This document shows, piece after piece, positions 18,551 through 22,660 of a stretch of DNA of 22,660 nucleotides; positions within the stretch are counted from its first letter, which is position 1; each line of letters begins with the position of its first letter. The notes under the pieces were generated by a model. It was given only the letters and a program-made list of their open reading frames with translations. It did no database searches and was not told the DNA's origin. The position numbers were made by a program, and so were the translations under genes. The DNA is from Priapulus caudatus (taxonomy: Eukaryota; Priapulida; Priapulimorpha; Priapulimorphida; Priapulidae), in contig NW_014577142.1 in assembly GCF_000485595.1 (NCBI RefSeq), forward strand, positions 76,873 to 99,532. Reading direction: 5' to 3'.

Positions 18551-18976
18551 ATGAACAGTTTGAACGTGCTTGTTCTCTCTCTTCTGCAGCTCTCTCTGCT
18601 GCTGCTATGCGCGGTCGTCCACTGCAGCATGGCCCACCCGGCATTACGGTCCGACGCGGCGCCGACGATGGCGACGCCGCAGCACTCCGTCGATCCCGAC
18701 ACGGAGATCTCCGACGATGATGGCTCGGACTTCCAGACACTGGATATTCCGCTGAACAGCCAACACTCCATAGACAGTCTACCCGTAGTTAATCTCACTG
18801 AACACGACGAGCCAGCACGTGCGAACCGAGTCAAAAGACAGATGCGGCTCAATTACGTGCATTTATGTGATGTAAGGAAGAAATTTAGATTTCTCAACGA
18901 CAGACGGTACGAGTACAGGCCGGCGTTTTACACAGAGATTTGGTGCAGCGAGCCAGATCATGGCGAGAATGTCCAG
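18551..18976 (+). CDS. Secreted, furin-processed cytokine/growth-factor-like precursor, first coding exon
   Basis: The exon encodes 142 residues and ends in phase 0 at a perfect donor (CAG|GTAAGT); reading on gives a stop after 17 codons. Residues 1-26 form a signal peptide with a Leu-rich core (about 5-20), likely cut near HCS-MA. Residues 27-92 are a pro-region with an acidic patch (SDDDGSD, 54-60) and one N-glycosylation site (NLT, 81-83). RVKR (93-96) is a furin-type site, and the mature chain would start with Gln97. Within 97-142 are Cys106 and Cys132 and the stretch YEYRPAFYTEIWC. A Pro-x-x-Tyr-x-Glu-x-x-Cys pattern after a basic stretch recalls the first part of cystine-knot domains such as IL-17, Trunk/PTTH and related factors, but the remaining cysteines must lie in later exons beyond the window. 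Family assignment is tentative; secretion and processing are well supported. The start was chosen because it alone yields the signal peptide. Confidence 0.8.
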
Positions 18977-19899
18977 GTAAGTGTCATAGGTTCACACAGT
19001 GGTAGTAAGTGTTATATAGCATACGTATAGCCGTGACCGTGTGTGATTAGCGAATTGATTGTGGCGGCGGCACGTATCGGAGCAAACATCATTTACCTTT
19101 CAGAGTTTAATATTTAATGCACTTAAGCAATTACGGTGAGAACGGCGTTGATTAAATCTTTTAGACATTGTGCTGCGATTATAAATGGCTAATTATGTTA
19201 TAGTTAATAGAAGTAACAGTATAATGAAGCGAATTTATCGTTCCACTATACTCGTGTTATAATTCGATGTAGACTATTAAGCGCGAATTATAACTACATG
19301 CGCGATTAACGCGTTATATATATGCAACGCGCAGTTCATGATCGGTGTGGTTATCGCAGTGCGAACGCCGACCAACACGTGTATGTTTTGGGAATAGGCA
19401 CAGATGCTATAGATGGACGCTATAGCTAGTAGTCGCTTCATATCACCGCGGAGTCAATAAACTCCGTTTTTGGAAGGCAGCGCGCGCTTGAACATCATCA
19501 TCAGCGTACGTATCTGTTACGTGCTCGCGTGTACAGTGTTGCTATGTCTTCGCATCAATGAAATCTCCGTAGCGATAGAGTGATGTACGAGGAGCGCGCC
19601 GCAACGTCATCGTCATCATCGTAAACGTCATCGCCATCGTTTCGCTCGTCGTCGTCAGTGTCGCTGCCGTTGTCATGTTCCACGTTAATTTGCTAGCGGC
19701 GTCTCCTTCGTATAGTAGTGCTGGTTCACGAGATTCGTGTTCTCATCCATATGTGTTTTCGCTCCAGTACCACGTTCTTTACATCTATTGCTTGTCTCAT
19801 CGCCGCTCGCTTATTGCACAACGGCATCCGCCTCTTCCTCTGCGCGCTACCATCACTTCTCCTCTTCTTCTACAAAACATCTCCCGCGTATTTCCCTCC

Positions 19900-20250
19900 T
19901 TCACCGCGTATAACATCACTCTCCTGCTACTTACGCGGCTATTTCACAAGTAGCATGCCTCTTCACCAAATTTGAATCCTGATCGTTTACGTATAGCATT
20001 GCACACCAACTACTTTCTCCTTCTTCTCTTCGTATACATTGCTTCCCTGCCGCATTTTGCGCTTTCTCTACGCATAGCACCTCTCCCATATTCCTACGCC
20101 GCTTCTCCTTCGTATATATATCTTCCTCCACCACATTTTCCATTTCATCTACCTATGCACTGCTTCTCATCCATCATCTCCGCTTCCTTTATGCATATCA
20201 TTGTTCTTCATTCCCCGCGTCACCGTCTCCGCTTCCCATATGTATATCGC
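19900..20250. repeat. Degenerate 40-bp minisatellite, pyrimidine-rich
   Basis: A CGTATA-CATTGCTTC-like core recurs at 19990, 20031, 20071, 20111, 20151 and 20191, i.e. at 40-41 bp steps, with weaker copies near 19907, 19950 and 20240. Each unit continues with a pyrimidine-rich stretch containing CATTTT and ends CTTTCTCTT or similar. Overall similarity between units is low, so it is easily missed. Because the plus strand is C/T-rich it stays open in places, but no protein is supported. Confidence 0.7.
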
Positions 20251-20504
20251 ATAGCGAAATACGAACTCGCGTGTCGCGCTAGCCGCTTCGCCGCTGGTGT
20301 GTGCACGCGCCGCAGGTCTATACGACAGCCGGCACGCATGGCGACAGTTATTATTATTTCATGCTGACATTTGTAGGATGCGGCGAAACAAAATGAACTC
20401 GATTACAGAGTTGTATGTGCGTGCGTGCGTGCATGCATGAGTGTTCACACCGTTATACACATACGCTTTGATGAAACTACGGTTCCTAATGCCAGCTCGC
20501 GCGC

Positions 20505-20632
20505 TTTCCCTCTCTCCGCGCGCGCTTTCTCTCTCTCCGCTCTCTCTCTCCCTCTCTCTCTCCGCTCTCTCTCCCTCCCTCTCTCTCTCCCTCCCTCTCT
20601 CTCTCCCTCTCTATCTCTCTCGCGCGCGCGTA
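20505..20632. repeat. CT-rich microsatellite/minisatellite
   Basis: CTCTCTCTCC, CCGCTCTCTC and CCCTCCCTCT blocks ending in CGCGCGCG. It is a strong polypyrimidine tract inside the presumed intron. Ser-Leu and Arg-Glu frames are artefacts. Confidence 0.95.
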
Positions 20633-20897
20633 TGATTCTCGTGCTAAAGCACTCGTCAACTAGATGTGCGTATATAGGGCCTTGTACCAAAGAATTTCAG
20701 CTGGGAATTTTTTGGCTATAGCTTTGTGAGAAGATAGTGTCGAGTATCGCGTCGACATCGGCATCTTCATAGTCTGACTGCACACGCCATCGATTGCACA
20801 GGAAACCTTTTGCGCACTGAATGTTATTGCACATGTAGAACACGCGGTCGGAAAAGATAACGCACTTTTTTTTAAATATGCCGTATGACGAATATAG

Positions 20898-20943
20898 ATC
20901 AGGAGTAGATAATAGATCCTAGTCCCTATTATCTACTCCTGAT
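20898..20943. repeat. Perfect 18-bp inverted repeat with 10-base loop
   Basis: ATCAGGAGTAGATAATAG (20898-20915) and its exact reverse complement (20926-20943) surround the loop ATCCTAGTCC. A further AGATAATAG follows directly at about 20946-20954. In RNA either strand would form a stable hairpin. The arms are shorter than usual for a microRNA precursor, and no flanking TIR-type element is seen. Confidence 0.9.
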
Positions 20944-22236
20944 ATAGATAATAGCGCATCCAAGGGCGGCGTGAGAAATGGCGATTCCGTATTAAAGCGA
21001 ATCTGTAAATCTATTCTGACCCCTTACTTCGTTAGTTGCATCGGTCGATAGAGCGTCCGCAGGGGCTTGTGTTGGCCGCCATTACCAATTTAATGTCGAC
21101 CTTCATCCGCTGCTTCATTTGCTACACACAGATAGCTGTTGATATACATTCTGTTATATATAAATTTATTCTGTAAAAAATTCAAACAGCACATTTTATT
21201 CCATTTATTTTTGCGCGTCGAATATCAGCAGGAGAGTGATCTAGATAACGCTTTTCGATATTAACGTTTCTATATTCACTATTAAGGGTTGAACGTCATG
21301 CTCTAGTGTGCTGGGACATTGCAGAATTATATATTAATTTCCCAAATCCAAGTTTAATAGTTAACGGTGAATCTGTATGTATGTGACAGCAATCCCGATG
21401 CAAGAGTGGTTTACACTCACTTCTAGTCCATTACTATGGCTATAACTTCGGTTTATGAAGTCCCCACGAAATATTTAAATCATGCATGGAGGAATATCCG
21501 GTATGTGCCGTTATTTTTAGAATACACTAGTTGTGAGGAACAAATGCTCTAAGTACTATTATAAATCGATCATTGCGTATAAAATGCTTTTTGCGTAGTT
21601 CCATTAGTGCGCGCGTGCTCGCGGCGTCATATGTGTTATTACAAAGACTTCAGGTAAATACCAATTGACGAGTGACGACCATACGTGAATGTGGGATAAG
21701 GACTGACCTTTTCCCTCTGAAGGAAATGAATGCTTGCGCTGTCGGATGCATAATGGCCGTTCGGCTAAATCCCCCGGAAGCAAATTTTAAACGTCATCGG
21801 GTAGCTTTAAAATAATAATAATATGCAAATGTTAATGGCGCGCAAGCAGGCCGCATCGGACTTAATTAATCAACGTTGATAAGATCGCCATTGTACATGG
21901 CGCGCATTTGATCAACCTACACTACATAAATTTGCTGTGAAATCAGACAACGTTAAGAAAAACTACTAGCTATGCAGAGTAGCCATGATTGATTTTGTTT
22001 AATTATACAAACATCATAATTATCGTATACGAAAACATTCCCTTCTTTGAAAGTCGACTTTCGAATAATTATCACGAGAACCTAGACTGGCCTGACGTCG
22101 TTTAACTAGCCCCGTCTGTATCTACTGCATGCGCGCTCACGACAATGCTATACCTATGCTCGATCGGAAAGGTCTAATATTCATCAAAAATTAATAATGT
22201 GAGCAGGCTGCTCATCGTTAACAATGTGAATATTTA

Positions 22237-22244
22237 TGACGTCA
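22237..22244. promoter_or_regulatory. CRE palindrome TGACGTCA
   Basis: Perfect octamer in an extended ATGACGTCAT palindrome, within the presumed intron. Confidence 0.4.
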
Positions 22245-22430
22245 TGCAACGAGCCCAATAATCGCGCATCGGTGCAGATGCCTTCGTTTGATGATACTGT
22301 ATGATATCATATCATAAGCTATCCCGATACATATCTTACGTATAACTCGCACAAGTATTACCTTACGGTACACCACCAGACCGATGTGAATGTCGGCCGC
22401 TGTCAGATTTAAGATACATAGATGCAAGAG

Positions 22431-22660
22431 TACATTATAGAGAACATAATAGAGTACATAATAGAGTACATAATAGAGTACATAATAGAGAACATAATAG
22501 AGTACATAATAGAGAACATAATAGAGTACATAATAGAGTACATAATAGAGTACATAATAGAGTACATAATAGAGAACATAATAGAGAACATAATAGAGAA
22601 CATAATAGAGTACATAATAGAGTACATAATAGAGTACATAATAGAGTACATAATAGAGAA
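22431..22660. repeat. 12-bp minisatellite with two unit types, right window edge
   Basis: Nineteen complete units of WACATAATAGAG followed by the start of another. Apart from one change in the first unit, the only variable position is base 1, either T or A. Since 12 is a multiple of three, both strands keep an open frame (Tyr/Asn-Ile-Ile-Glu on plus; Met-Tyr/Phe-Ser-Ile on minus) that runs off the edge. A coding role cannot be judged without the neighbouring sequence; a plain minisatellite is more likely. Confidence 0.97.

Larger units (their letters stand above)
18977..22660 (+). other. Probable first coding intron, extending past the window
   Basis: Starts with GTAAGT. I looked for acceptor sites followed by a phase-0 frame with cysteines and found none convincing. 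One weak candidate follows GCCGCAG at about 20312 (a 26-codon frame with a single Cys) but lacks a polypyrimidine tract. The next exon is therefore probably outside. The stretch holds the repeats listed separately and otherwise AT-rich unique DNA (notably 20700-22430). Confidence 0.6.

Noticed and set aside
19675-20367. Plus-strand frames of 85-131 codons rich in Leu, Ser, Pro and His
   Set aside because: They follow the C/T-rich 40-bp repeat, where pyrimidine-rich codons avoid stops. Overlapping frames of similar length exist.
20313-20393. Possible second exon of the secreted factor after GCCGCAG
   Set aside because: The acceptor lacks a polypyrimidine tract, and the 26-codon frame contains only one cysteine, which would not complete a cystine-rich domain.

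Overview
This window looks like animal (metazoan) nuclear DNA, probably from an invertebrate. The evidence is one clear multi-exon secreted-protein gene with a consensus splice donor (CAG|GTAAGT), a PIF/Harbinger-type DNA transposon remnant, no operons or ribosome-binding sites, very low coding density, and a large share of simple and tandem repeats. CpG is not visibly depleted, which fits many invertebrates better than vertebrates. I cannot name the species. The 226-base N gap (10684-10909) and the dense single-base indels between two copies of one segment suggest a long-read assembly that is imperfectly polished in places.

Layout. 1-1255: a CA/CG microsatellite, a roughly 970-bp non-coding segment and a perfectly phased pentamer array; this block recurs at about 3455-4860. 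1258-2650: a 1.39-kb PIF/Harbinger deletion derivative with 18-bp terminal inverted repeats, a truncated transposase on the minus strand (1752-2108), and a TATA-like box at each end pointing inwards. 2651-3440: unique DNA, no gene seen. 4678-7315: about 2.6 kb of pentanucleotide satellite passing from GATGC to GATGT to GATAT, then to its reverse complement, then to AATAT, interrupted by a 440-bp GC-rich interspersed element (6156-6597). 7316-7740: unique. 7741-8175: CCACT array. 8176-9655: unique, no gene seen. 9656-12452: trinucleotide and ATCC arrays around the assembly gap. 12535-12621: CA repeat. 12622-18000: mostly unique, with AG, TA, TTGTTC-like and GAT repeats and no supportable gene.

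The one convincing gene starts at 18551. Its promoter-like region (about 18121-18550) has a CCAAT box, a TATAAAA box and short upstream ORFs. The first coding exon (18551-18976, 142 codons, phase 0) encodes a signal peptide, an acidic pro-region, a furin-type RVKR site and the start of a cysteine-containing mature domain. It is most likely a secreted cytokine or growth-factor-like precursor. The rest of the gene lies beyond the window, so 18977-22660 is probably intron. That stretch contains a previously hidden, degenerate 40-bp tandem repeat, a CT-rich tract, a perfect 18-bp hairpin, and a 12-bp minisatellite that runs off the right edge.

Most long open frames in the window are by-products of repeats whose period leaves frames stop-free (poly-Ser/Asn, poly-Met/Asp, His-Pro-Ser-Ile, Ser-Tyr-His-Ile and similar) and are not annotated as genes. 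Six perfect palindromic CRE octamers (TGACGTCA) are scattered through the unique DNA, far above chance expectation.
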